Under the pieces are notes generated by a model. The model was not told where the DNA came from. It did not search any database and was given only the letters and a program-made list of their open reading frames with translations. The position numbers and the translations under genes were made by a program. A DNA stretch of 64,000 nt from Bryopsis sp. KO-2023. Its lineage: Eukaryota; Chlorophyta; Ulvophyceae; Bryopsidales; Bryopsidaceae. The stretch spans positions 5,146,001 through 5,210,000 of the forward strand of contig BSYQ01000001.1 of NCBI GenBank assembly GCA_030272585.1. The letters run 5' to 3'. Shown here one piece after another: positions 1 to 9,400 of this stretch; the stretch's first letter is position 1; each line of letters starts with the position of its first letter.

Positions 1-2
1 AC

Positions 3-1259
3 GATGTGCCGATGGCGGGACATCCAGGGAAAGCTCGGACAGCCGAGCTTGTGAGCCGAAGACATTGGTGGAGAGGCTGGCGCCGAGCCGTGAACCACTA
101 TGTCGAATCGTGCCCCACTTGCCAGATGATGAAGACCGAGAATTCCAAGCAGAAAGGGTTGCTACACCCTCTGCCAGTTCCGGCCTACAAGTGGGAGCAG
201 CTGACGACCGACCTCGTTACTGACTTACCGAAGTCTAACGGGTACACGGCCGTGGCTGTCTTTGTGGATCGGCTCACGAAGATGTGCAAATTCGTCCCGT
301 GCACCAAGGAGGTTTCGGCGAAAGGATATGCCGAGCTCTTTCTTTCCAAAGTATTCCCCACCTCAGGGATACCGGAGGTTATCGTGTCTGATCGAGACCC
401 AAGATTTACGAGCCAGTTCTACAAGGAGTTGTTTCGGCTCGTGGGCACCGATCTAAGGATGTCGACCGCTCACCATCCGCAATCTGATGGACAGAGCGAG
501 GTAACAATCCGAACACTGGAGAACTTCCTTCGGCCCTACATTGAAGCAAGGCCGGAGACATGGAGCGAATACCTCAGCACGGCCGAATTTGCTGCAAACA
601 ATTCGGTCAACGCCAGCACCAAATACACCCCTTTCTACCTGATGTATGGGCAACACCCAAGAGGCCTGGAGGCCGACCGGCCGAGTACCAACGTGGAGGC
701 GGCCGAGGCCATGGTGAGCCGAATGAACCGAGACCTAGAAGAGGCCAAAGCAAACTACGCTTCGGCCCAGGAGACCATGTGTGAGAGCGCCAACAAAAAG
801 AGGCGACATGTGGAATTCGCAGTGGGACAGGAGGTTTGCCTCCGAAGTGCCCACCTCCCTCTGGCCGTAACCAAGCATATTCCGGCCAAGGTCAGGCGAA
901 GGTTCATCGGGCCGTTCAAGGTTGAGGCCGTAATATCACCAGTGGCCTATAGGCTCGACCTCCCACCAGGCTGGAGGCTTCACCCTACATTCCACGTCTC
1001 CAAGCTCAAGGAATACAAGCGGTCCGAGGAGTTCGTGCGGGATGCACCTCCCGGCCCGGCTCTCATCGATGAGCTGGATGGAGAAGAGGAATACGAAGTG
1101 GAGGCTATTGTCAGGGAGAAAGGAAAGGGAAGAGGAAAACGTTATTTGGTTTGCTGGAAAGGATACCAACCCCATGAGGCAACATGGGAGCCGAAGGAGA
1201 GTCTGACACATTGTTCAGATCTGCTGGCCGAGTTCGTTGCACGAACGGGCCGAGCATGA
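3..1259 (+). CDS. pol C-terminal part: integrase and chromodomain (family A copy 1)
   Basis: This is the tail of a retrotransposon polyprotein; the rest lies outside the window. In order it shows the end of the integrase zinc-binding region, the integrase catalytic core (blocks DLVTDLP, SDRDPRFTS, HHPQSDGQSE), a C-terminal integrase domain, and a chromodomain near the end (YEVEAIV, YLVCWKGY, ATWEPKE). The chromodomain is known in plant and fungal chromoviruses to direct insertion to chromatin marks. The sequence matches residues about 905-1321 of the complete pol at 6366-10331. Confidence 0.92.
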   Translation, partial: DVPMAGHPGKARTAELVSRRHWWRGWRRAVNHYVESCPTCQMMKTENSKQKGLLHPLPVPAYKWEQLTTDLVTDLPKSNGYTAVAVFVDRLTKMCKFVPCTKEVSAKGYAELFLSKVFPTSGIPEVIVSDRDPRFTSQFYKELFRLVGTDLRMSTAHHPQSDGQSEVTIRTLENFLRPYIEARPETWSEYLSTAEFAANNSVNASTKYTPFYLMYGQHPRGLEADRPSTNVEAAEAMVSRMNRDLEEAKANYASAQETMCESANKKRRHVEFAVGQEVCLRSAHLPLAVTKHIPAKVRRRFIGPFKVEAVISPVAYRLDLPPGWRLHPTFHVSKLKEYKRSEEFVRDAPPGPALIDELDGEEEYEVEAIVREKGKGRGKRYLVCWKGYQPHEATWEPKESLTHCSDLLAEFVARTGRA

Positions 1260-1584
1260 CTGGAGGAAGCTTCTGATGCAACTGACGAGGGTGATGGGGG
1301 AGTTGGAAGTCATGATGACGAACTGATGAGGTCAACCTCGGCCGGAATGGGACGGTACCTCAAACGAGGCGGTACCTCGGAAGTTCGGAGGAAATTCCCA
1401 TCCCTCGTCACATCAGAGTGTACCTTTCAGTTGCGCAACGTGTCTGACCGGTACCTCATCGGCGAATTTAAAGAGAAGTAACGAAGGCGCTACAGAAAGC
1501 CTTTGTCGATTTCAGTCAAGGAAAAGGAGAGAGAGCCCACACGGCCGAAAAAACAAGAAAAGAAAAGAAAAGAAAGGGGAAGCC

Positions 1585-2802
1585 ATGGATCTGACAGCAG
1601 CGAACTTGGAGCGTTTCCTGCAGGACGCGCGACAGTCTTCCGAACAAAAGAGCAAGCTCGAGGCCGAACTTGCCGAATGGCAAAATAGGGCCAACGAGGC
1701 GGAGAAGCGGGCAAAAGCCGCTGAGGAGAAAGTGGCTCAGTTGGAGGAACAGCTGAAAACGCAGCGCTTGGATGCGTTTCGACAAGCAGCAGTGTGGGGG
1801 CAGGAAAGGGAAAGGCTGGCGAAAACAGCCATGACCGAGGCTATCGACACCCTGAACCGTGGACTGCAGCGTATGGAAATGGATCAACCTCCGACCCAGG
1901 AAAAAGGAAAAGAGCGCGTGGAAACCGAGACGGTGGAGGACTCGGTACAAGAAGAACCCGTAACGGAGAGGCCACCGGAAGGACCATCGTCAACCCCACT
2001 GAAAGTGGTGGTCCCAAGGCGGAAAAGGTCACGGAAGCTCAAGGGCCGAGGGATAGGCAAGTTCATCCTGGATGAGGCCATGGAGGTGGACCAGGCTGAG
2101 GCCGAGGGGGAGGACGAGCAGCAGCTGTGGGATTACACGGAGGACCCATATGCGGATTTGGACGAAGCTCTTCCCCCGAGGCCGAAGCCTGGTCCCGTCC
2201 TGCTCTCCGGGAGTGAGGACGACCCCATCTCGGAGGAGCCTCCAAAAGCGTCGTCCCTACCACCACCACCGCCACCAGCAGCCGTTCCGTCCACGTTTGC
2301 CTGCGCCGCTTGCGCATATCCGCGGGAAGCTCCCCGCCCAAGTTTGGATCGGGTGCTCTGCGCGAAAGGGCACCTCCTGTGCAAAAAGCACAATGTCGGC
2401 CTCAGGATCGCGGCAAGAGCAGGAGCGCTCATCACGGCCGACGAGTCGGGAGGACCTTACCTCCCCCGCATACAGGATCTCATCGGTGAGAAAAACCAAG
2501 GCGTCAGGCCGATCCTCCCCTTCGACGCCCCGCTCCCGGAATGTCCCAGCTGTACCAAGGAGTCGTTGAAGGGTCGCTGGCCGGGCAAGCTCAAAGAGCA
2601 GATCGGCACCTGGAATACTCAGTATTTCCAGGCTCTCGGCTTGGAGCTTCCAGGAGCAGCCAGATCGCACCGCCAGCCGAGCCACCCACCACCATCACCA
2701 GACCAACCATCAGCACCTTCCTCGGCGACTCGTCTTCCGCTCCCTCCACACAGCCCAGCAACGTCCAAGAGGCATGGGCCGAGAACCAGGTCGCAGAAAT
2801 AG
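1585..2802 (+). CDS. third ORF of family A (copy 1): coiled coil plus RING-like Cys/His cluster
   Basis: This 405-residue frame lies between pol and the 3' LTR, where env sits in retroviruses. I do not recognise it as a known family. Residues about 1-65 are a charged heptad-repeat coiled coil rich in Glu, Lys and Ala. Next comes an acidic, proline-rich middle. Near residues 230-255 a Cys/His cluster follows the order C-x2-C, C-x3-H-x2-C-x2-H, and a further C-x2-C lies about residues 319-322; this spacing resembles a RING or treble-clef zinc domain. There is no signal peptide or membrane segment, so an envelope protein is unlikely. Family B carries a counterpart in the same place. Confidence 0.8.
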   Translation: MDLTAANLERFLQDARQSSEQKSKLEAELAEWQNRANEAEKRAKAAEEKVAQLEEQLKTQRLDAFRQAAVWGQERERLAKTAMTEAIDTLNRGLQRMEMDQPPTQEKGKERVETETVEDSVQEEPVTERPPEGPSSTPLKVVVPRRKRSRKLKGRGIGKFILDEAMEVDQAEAEGEDEQQLWDYTEDPYADLDEALPPRPKPGPVLLSGSEDDPISEEPPKASSLPPPPPPAAVPSTFACAACAYPREAPRPSLDRVLCAKGHLLCKKHNVGLRIAARAGALITADESGGPYLPRIQDLIGEKNQGVRPILPFDAPLPECPSCTKESLKGRWPGKLKEQIGTWNTQYFQALGLELPGAARSHRQPSHPPPSPDQPSAPSSATRLPLPPHSPATSKRHGPRTRSQK

Positions 2803-3351
2803 GCGCACTGGGATCGGGAACGAAAGAGAGAAGGGCAAGGGATGTTTGGGTGTTTTACAGTGTGATGGTGGGAGCCTGGGATTGGGCTGAGTTTTTTTTT
2901 TGTTGATTTTACTTTTCTGGATAAGGGACATTCAGATCCAGAACTGGGTTATTTTGTTTTGAGTTCTGACCCAATGGTTTTTATACAATGGTTTTTATAC
3001 AGTGGATTGGCCAGGCTGGGTCAATCACCTGCTTTCTGGATACTTATAAGGGAATCTGAATTTGGACCTTATGGATTGCTTTGTGCAAACAGTTAGCTGG
3101 TTACAGTACATGATTCGGCCTGCAGGTGGCAGCCTTATCATTTGGTTGATTTTTGTTGATAATTCGCTTAGAGTTTTTGAACACTCTTTTAATTCAGCGA
3201 AGGTTAAACATTATTTGACTCCCTTAAAAGCTACAGGCTTGTTAGATGCCTTGAAAGCGTTTTTGTGTGTCTATGCGTATGTGTGAGTGTAACCCCCAAA
3301 TTTCGGTTACTTGGGTACGCGAGGCGCGTACTTGCGTGGGGGGGGAGTGGT

Positions 3352-3739
3352 TGATACGAACGTCCGTCGTATGACACGCGGTTCGGCCCACTCACCCAAC
3401 ACGTGGTTCGGCCTGACAGTAGTCGGACCGAACCAGCTCACCATCATCATAGCCACACAATAAGGGAGAGGGCCAGGCCGCCTCTGAGGTGGCAACCCTC
3501 AGTTCGGCCTGGAGCCTCACATTCAGCTTAGGGTCCATTAGGACACGGCCAAGGGGCCATTAGGACGCTGAGTTGGATGAAAGGGTTGGACAGGCTGTCG
3601 GCCCGGTCGAATACTTATTCGGCCCGGACCACAGCCTCATTGTAACTTGGACACATTGTAAAGTTCCTTGTTTGAAGTGTATTCCGTGCTCTAGACGTAA
3701 GTCCACTCGACTAGTCTATTTGTTCCAACGTTTGTATCA
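3352..3739 (+). repeat. family A LTR shared by two tandem copies
   Basis: This 388-bp LTR has imperfect inverted ends (TGATACGAACG at the left, CGTTTGTATCA at the right). A polypurine run (eight Gs then AGTGG) precedes it and a primer-binding site follows it. The identical sequence recurs at 12424-12811. The word TTCGGCC and its variants occur several times inside. Confidence 0.88.
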
Positions 3740-3741
3740 AC

Positions 3742-3753
3742 TGGTTTCGGAGC
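3742..3753 (+). promoter_or_regulatory. primer-binding site, family A
   Basis: TGGTTTCGGAGC begins two bases after the LTR. It resembles the TGGTATCAGAGC primer-binding site complementary to the 3' end of initiator tRNA-Met, with two differences. Family B has the same 12 bases in the same place. Confidence 0.65.
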
Positions 3754-3784
3754 CGAAGCCGGAACCAAGACCCATACCACCCGT

Positions 3785-4264
3785 ATGTCGAACAGCCACC
3801 CTACCTCGCCCCAGTTCTCCGCCGGCACACACGAACACCCGACTTCCCGTTATCTCACGGTGCCAGAGGAGCTGGTCGCACCACATTGGAGAAGGTTTTA
3901 CATCGACCAACTGGCCTTTTGCTACGGCGGCCCAAGCGTTATCGAGGGCGTACCTCCCGGACTTGAGGGACCACCTATTCGAAGGCCGAGCCCCGTACCA
4001 CCACCTACCGGGCCGAACGACAACGACGACACAGAAAGTGTCGGAAGCTGTGACTCCTGCTTCACAGAGGAGGAAAGAAACGACCCGGAGTTTCTGCGTT
4101 TCTACGCTGAAGTCCAGGAGCACCTACGCAACCGGCGGGCAAACTCGGCCGAGGAACCCCTTCGCAATCGGGACCCACGGCTCGCACACGGAGTCCAACC
4201 ATGGACCTCATACCGTACGAGCCAGCCGAAGCCATCGCCTATCCCGACGGAGTGGAGGAGATGA
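3785..4264 (+). CDS. leader open reading frame upstream of gag (family A)
   Basis: A 159-residue frame between the primer-binding site and gag, overlapping the first codons of gag in another frame. The product would be acidic and proline-rich, with a stretch around residues 95-125 that reads like ordinary protein. I do not recognise it. It may be a leader peptide or an N-terminal extension reached by a mechanism I cannot see. Chance openness is possible because this region is GC-rich and free of stops. Confidence 0.4.
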   Translation: MSNSHPTSPQFSAGTHEHPTSRYLTVPEELVAPHWRRFYIDQLAFCYGGPSVIEGVPPGLEGPPIRRPSPVPPPTGPNDNDDTESVGSCDSCFTEEERNDPEFLRFYAEVQEHLRNRRANSAEEPLRNRDPRLAHGVQPWTSYRTSQPKPSPIPTEWRR

Positions 4265-6441
4265 GCGCTGGGGACAGTATGAGCCTGGGGACCGAAGAAG
4301 ATCCCCCTCCGGTGCAAGGCGTATTTGTGCAAAACAATATCCAGCACAACGTCCAGAACGTGCACCACGTGGAGGTGAACCAAGACGAGACCTCTATCAC
4401 CGTAGCCCAGCTGGCGGCCAACACCGAAGAATGGGCGGGACGTACTCAGGCCGAACTGTACCAAGCACTCAACGAAGTGCGAGGAGAACTCCATCATACC
4501 CGCGAGGAAGCCGAAGCTCGACAATGGCAAGTGGCCAACGAACAAGCCGAAGCTATGAACACGGCCCTCGAGAACCAGAGAGCCGAACTGGAGGATCATC
4601 ACTGGGAGGACCGCGTTCGGCTGGAAGAGGAGTTCATCCGACGGCTCGAGCACCTCAAAGCCGAGAACGGGCACCTTGTGGCCGAAATGGAAGAACGAAT
4701 GCACCTGGCCCAAGAACGTGCGGCCGCCAAGGCAGCTCAAGATTTCCAAGACCTTGGAGCCCGGACCGAAAGGCTCACGTTGCAAGTGGCAGACCAGCGG
4801 GCCGCTGTCGAGACGCTCGGGGTCGAAACAAAGTGTCTACGGGAAGACTACCCATCCGTGGACGAGCTCGTGAAGTTATGGTCCAAGCAAGTTCCAGCGC
4901 AGCCCCAAGTCATTCCTGTGTACATGGCCGGAGCCGGAACCCAAACTGTGACCCAAACTACACAAGCGCCACCCGGACCACCCCCGTCTTTCAGTTTTCA
5001 AGACGCGCCCCTTGTTTCTCCTATCATCAGCAATGCACCCGCGGTACCGATTCTCGTGCCACCCAGTGGGGTGCCCAGCCAACGGCGAGCCGTACCACCA
5101 CCAGGACCTGTCATTCGAGAGCCAGGTTTTGCACCAACGGGCGGGCCGAGGCCGAGCCGAAGAGACCTAGCGGCCGCCGCAAGGCCACCCAGCGGTCAGA
5201 ACCAAGCCACCAATCCTACACCGCCATCCGGCCAAGGACCTCCCATAGCACCACGTCAAGAACCACCCCCTGGACCCAGTCAACCACAGGGAGTTGGAGC
5301 TGTCGGATTCAATTCGGGAACGGACCCGTTTGCGGGCCTGGGTTCCTATGCCTCAGTTGGACAGCAGGACCCCAACTCCGGATTCCGAGACGCTCCAAGA
5401 AGACGGCGGCCAGGAGGAGGAGGCGGGGACGATGGTGATGGAGGTGGTGGGCCGAATGGACCAGGAGGATCCGGTGGGCCGAATGGACCGGGAGGAGGAC
5501 CAAATGGACCTGGCGGCGGGCCGAACGGACCTGGAGGTCCCGGAGGACCTGGCGGACCGGGAGGACCATTTGGACCACAATTACCCGGAGGGCCACCAGC
5601 AGCCGGAGGCAACGGATTGAGACAAGTCAAGATACCAATGCCACGAGCTTTCAACGGCACCGCGAATGTCACGGACTGGCTGATGCGCATGGGCCGATGG
5701 TTTCGCGCCCAGGCCATTCCAGAAGAGCTATGGCTTCAGGTCATCTGTGCCAACACAGAGGGCCCTGCAGCCGAATGGATGAATTTGACCGAGCTCAAAG
5801 TAATGGAGGGCCGAAGACAGCCATTTGCCGACTGGCGCTCGTGGGCCGAGGAGGCTCGAAAACTGTTCCAGCCGACGACAACCTCTGAACACGCCCGAGT
5901 CGAGTTACGAACCCTGAGGCAGACGACCTCAGTAAAGGACTACATCAAGCGCTACAACAGCGTTTGTTTCAGGATCCCGGATATGAGTGAAGCGGAGGCA
6001 TATAGCGCATTCACCGCAGGCTTGCGTGAACCGATCCGAAGTCAAGTTGTTGGCTTCATTCGTGACGACGTGCAAGCCGCTATCGAAATGGCCGAACGGC
6101 TCGATGGTATCCGTGGACTTCATAACTCGAGTGGAGGCCGGGGTGGAGGAGGTCATCAGCGTTGGAATCGAAGATCGAGAGTGAACAGTATTGGCGACAA
6201 AACCGGAGATGATCGTCTCAACTACATTGGTGGGAACCGCGGCCGGGGAGGTTCAAGCCGAGGCCGAGGCCGAGGCCGTGGCCGCAGTGGGGGAAGATTT
6301 GGAGGACGAGGAGGTGGAGGCCGATCTACCACACCAAGTGGAAGAGGAGGCCGGGGTGGAATATCATGCTACTTGTGCGGAGGAGATCATGGGATCAGGA
6401 ATTGTCCCAAGCTCTCGGCCGCAAAGCGTTCGATAAACTGA
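4201..6441 (+). CDS. gag polyprotein (family A)
   Basis: A 746-residue structural protein. Residues about 75-230 form a long coiled coil and about 245-470 a Pro/Gly-rich linker. Residues about 478-650 match the Retrotrans_gag capsid region (FNGTANVTDW near its start). An Arg/Gly-rich nucleic-acid-binding stretch follows, and a CCHC zinc knuckle (CYLCGGDHGIRNC) lies at the very end. The extra coiled coil makes it longer than most plant Ty3 gag proteins. Pol overlaps its last 76 bases in a different frame, an arrangement this class of elements commonly bridges by programmed frameshifting. Confidence 0.9.
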   Translation: MDLIPYEPAEAIAYPDGVEEMSAGDSMSLGTEEDPPPVQGVFVQNNIQHNVQNVHHVEVNQDETSITVAQLAANTEEWAGRTQAELYQALNEVRGELHHTREEAEARQWQVANEQAEAMNTALENQRAELEDHHWEDRVRLEEEFIRRLEHLKAENGHLVAEMEERMHLAQERAAAKAAQDFQDLGARTERLTLQVADQRAAVETLGVETKCLREDYPSVDELVKLWSKQVPAQPQVIPVYMAGAGTQTVTQTTQAPPGPPPSFSFQDAPLVSPIISNAPAVPILVPPSGVPSQRRAVPPPGPVIREPGFAPTGGPRPSRRDLAAAARPPSGQNQATNPTPPSGQGPPIAPRQEPPPGPSQPQGVGAVGFNSGTDPFAGLGSYASVGQQDPNSGFRDAPRRRRPGGGGGDDGDGGGGPNGPGGSGGPNGPGGGPNGPGGGPNGPGGPGGPGGPGGPFGPQLPGGPPAAGGNGLRQVKIPMPRAFNGTANVTDWLMRMGRWFRAQAIPEELWLQVICANTEGPAAEWMNLTELKVMEGRRQPFADWRSWAEEARKLFQPTTTSEHARVELRTLRQTTSVKDYIKRYNSVCFRIPDMSEAEAYSAFTAGLREPIRSQVVGFIRDDVQAAIEMAERLDGIRGLHNSSGGRGGGGHQRWNRRSRVNSIGDKTGDDRLNYIGGNRGRGGSSRGRGRGRGRSGGRFGGRGGGGRSTTPSGRGGRGGISCYLCGGDHGIRNCPKLSAAKRSIN

Positions 6442-9400
6442 AGGTCCGGGGCGCGAGGCCACCTACCCTGGACACAAATGCGGGTGGTATCAGGGCCGAG
6501 GTTCCGGAAGATTTTGGGGAGGAGCAAGCAGAAGGAATAGATGATAGAAAAATGACCAAGAGAGTTACTTGGCCGGACAAGGCGGAAGAGCATGAAAAAC
6601 GGATAGACACTAGCTCCAGCTCGCATAGTTCCAATACTGCAGCGCGAGCCGAGTCCCATGGAACAGGACTCAGTGAAGGAGCGGATGATACTGGCCACGC
6701 ACGGCCTGGGGTATCATCAGGGGAACCACCATCCACTGTACAGCTCGGCCCGCAAGGCAACCGAGGGATGGACGGTTCAAATTTTTCTCAAGTGCCGGGG
6801 GCACTCAGTCGCGCCGACTCTGCAGTGGCCGACAATTTTTCTTACATCGCCAGGACAGGAAACACCTGTTCCAAAGGGCGGTTTACTGGCTTCGAGATAG
6901 CCATTCAAGTTGGAGACCGACCGGTGAAGGCGTATGTGGATAGCGGAAGTTGGGAAAACTACATCTCAACGGCAACTCAAGCACGACTGGAATTGGAGGC
7001 AACCGGAGAGCACCGCACCCTGGTCATGGCGGATGGTTCCAAGGGCTCAACCCGGGGCCGAGCCGAACATGTTCGATTTCGATCGGGCCGAGCCACTTTT
7101 GTCGCGGATTTTCATATCTTTCCCGACATGGCATACGAGATGATTTTGGGCATCCCGTGGCTTGTGGCCGAAAACCCCGATCTCTGCTTTCGGACACGGA
7201 CAATCTCGGTTCAGCGGGGGAAGACAAGGATTTCTCTCCCTCTAGCTATCTCGGGCAAGCCTCGACCCACCGAGACTATGAGCGTGGGCGACATGGAACA
7301 GACATCCGCGGCCAAGCTTTTAAAGGATGCGCGTGCTGGACAGGGAGACGTTGTGATGGTAGTGGTTACCGAAGCCGAGGCCGAACAAAACGATGAACAT
7401 ACCAAGGATGATATCAGCAAGTTAGTTCGGCCCGAGCTATCAAAAGCGATCACGCAGCTCTTAACGGACTACAAGCGAGTATTCGCTTCTGACCTTCCTA
7501 AGGGACCACCACCGGTCAGGAACGGTCATGAATTCGAGATCGAACTGGAGGAAGGAACGAAGCCGATCTTTCGGCCTATGTACAAGCTCTCTCCAGCCGA
7601 ACTCGCGGAGGTCCGAAAACAGCTCGACTACATGTTGGACCGGGAGCTGATTCGGCCCTCAAAGAGCCCGTGGGGCGCCCCCATCCTTTTCGCCAACAAA
7701 AAGGATGGTGGGCTTCGCTTTTGCATTGACTACCGGTGGATCAACCAGCGGACGGTCAAGAACCGCTACCCCCTCCCTCTCCCTGAAGAGTTATTGGACC
7801 GCCTCCAGGGAGCCAAAATCTTTACTCGGCTGGACCTGCGATCGGGGTATTGGCAGATGCCCATCCGGGCCGAAGATCAGGAGAAGACCGCTTTTCGGAC
7901 CCGTTATGGGCACTACGAATACAAAGTAGTGCCCTTCGGCCTAACGAACGCACCCCCGCAGTTCATGGCGATGGTGAACGACCTCTTCCGGGATTTCCAC
8001 GATAAGTTTATGGTGGTCTTCCTGGACGACATCATCGTCTACAGTAAAACGGAGGAGGAACACGCGGAGCACCTTCGGCTCGTGCTGGACAAGCTGGCCG
8101 AGCATCAGCTCTATGCGAAGGCGTCAAAGTGTTCCATCGCCGTCAAAGAACTGGATTTCGTGGGGCATTGGATTTCGGCCGACGGCATCTCCCCTCATCG
8201 CAGCAAGACCCAAGCCATTCAAGATTGGAAACCCCTACAGTCTGTGCCGGAAGTGCGGAGTTTTCTGGGCATGGTGTCCTACTACCGACGCTTCATCAGG
8301 GAGTTTTCACGGATTGCTGCTCCCATCCAGAAGCTCGTCAAGAAGGACCAAGCCTGGGAATGGGGTCCGGCCCAGACCTCAGCGTTTCAAGAGCTCAAGG
8401 ACCGACTCACTTCGGCCCCAGTACTCTTGATCCCGGACCCGGCCAAGCCGTATGTTGTTGCCACGGATGCATCGGACTTCGCATTAGGAGCTACCTTAAT
8501 GCAGGGCAGCAAGGACGAAGGTTATCAGCCCATTGCATTTTTGAGCCGTTCCCTGAACTCAACCGAGCAGAAGTATTCGGCCTACGAAAGGGAACTATTG
8601 GGCATCTCCTATGCTCTCGCCCAATGGCGTCACTACCTGGAAGGAGCTCCTGGTGGGACTACGGTGTATACGGATCACCTCCCAGCTACCCATTTTCTAC
8701 AGCAACGCGTCCTTTCACGGACTCAAACGCGTTGGTTGAAGTCTGGATCGTTCCAGTCTATCAAGCCGAAGATTTTATATCTTCCGGGCCGAGCCAATTT
8801 TGTGGCCGATGCGCTTTCTCGCAAGCCACAACTCCGGCTCAATGCGATTTTGGGGGCCAAAATCTCGCCCGGGGAGGCACAAGACTGGCAAGCCGCCATA
8901 AAGGAGGACCCTATTCTTCGACCAATCGTGACCCAACTTGAAGAGGGACGAGCAGTGCAGGGGTACACCCTGACCCCAGATGGACTGCTCATGTATCAAG
9001 CCAAGGACGTTGGAGCCGAGCCGAAACTCGTTGTGCCGGTTTCTAAACGCCAGGTGGTATTGCACGACCACCACGATGTGCCGATGGCGGGACATCCAGG
9101 GAAAGCTCGGACAGCCGAGCTTGTGAGCCGAAGACATTGGTGGAGAGGCTGGCGCCGAGCCGTGAACCACTATGTCGAATCGTGCCCCACTTGCCAGATG
9201 ATGAAGACCGAGAATTCCAAGCAGAAAGGGTTGCTACACCCTCTGCCAGTTCCGGCCTACAAGTGGGAGCAGCTGACGACCGACCTCGTTACTGACTTAC
9301 CGAAGTCTAACGGGTACACGGCCGTGGCTGTCTTTGTGGATCGGCTCACGAAGATGTGCAAATTCGTCCCGTGCACCAAGGAGGTTTCGGCGAAAGGATA

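Larger units (their letters stand above)
1..3739 (+). mobile_element. Ty3/gypsy chromovirus, family A, copy 1 (3' part; enters from the left)
   Basis: This is the 3' part of an LTR retrotransposon cut by the window edge: the end of pol, a third open reading frame, and the 3' LTR. As read by eye it matches 9073-12811 base for base with a constant offset of 9072, so the two copies are very young. The LTR at 3352-3739 is at once the 3' LTR of this copy and the 5' LTR of the next. The visible part looks whole. Confidence 0.93.

Noticed and set aside
1585-2802. Envelope gene of an errantivirus-like element
   Set aside because: The position fits, but there is no signal peptide, furin site or membrane segment. 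The protein is a coiled coil with a zinc-type cluster.
3573-5438. Long 621-codon plus-strand frame crossing the LTR and gag of family A
   Set aside because: It begins in the LTR and runs out of frame through gag. Its Arg/Ser/Pro-rich composition is that of a shadow of GC-rich gag.
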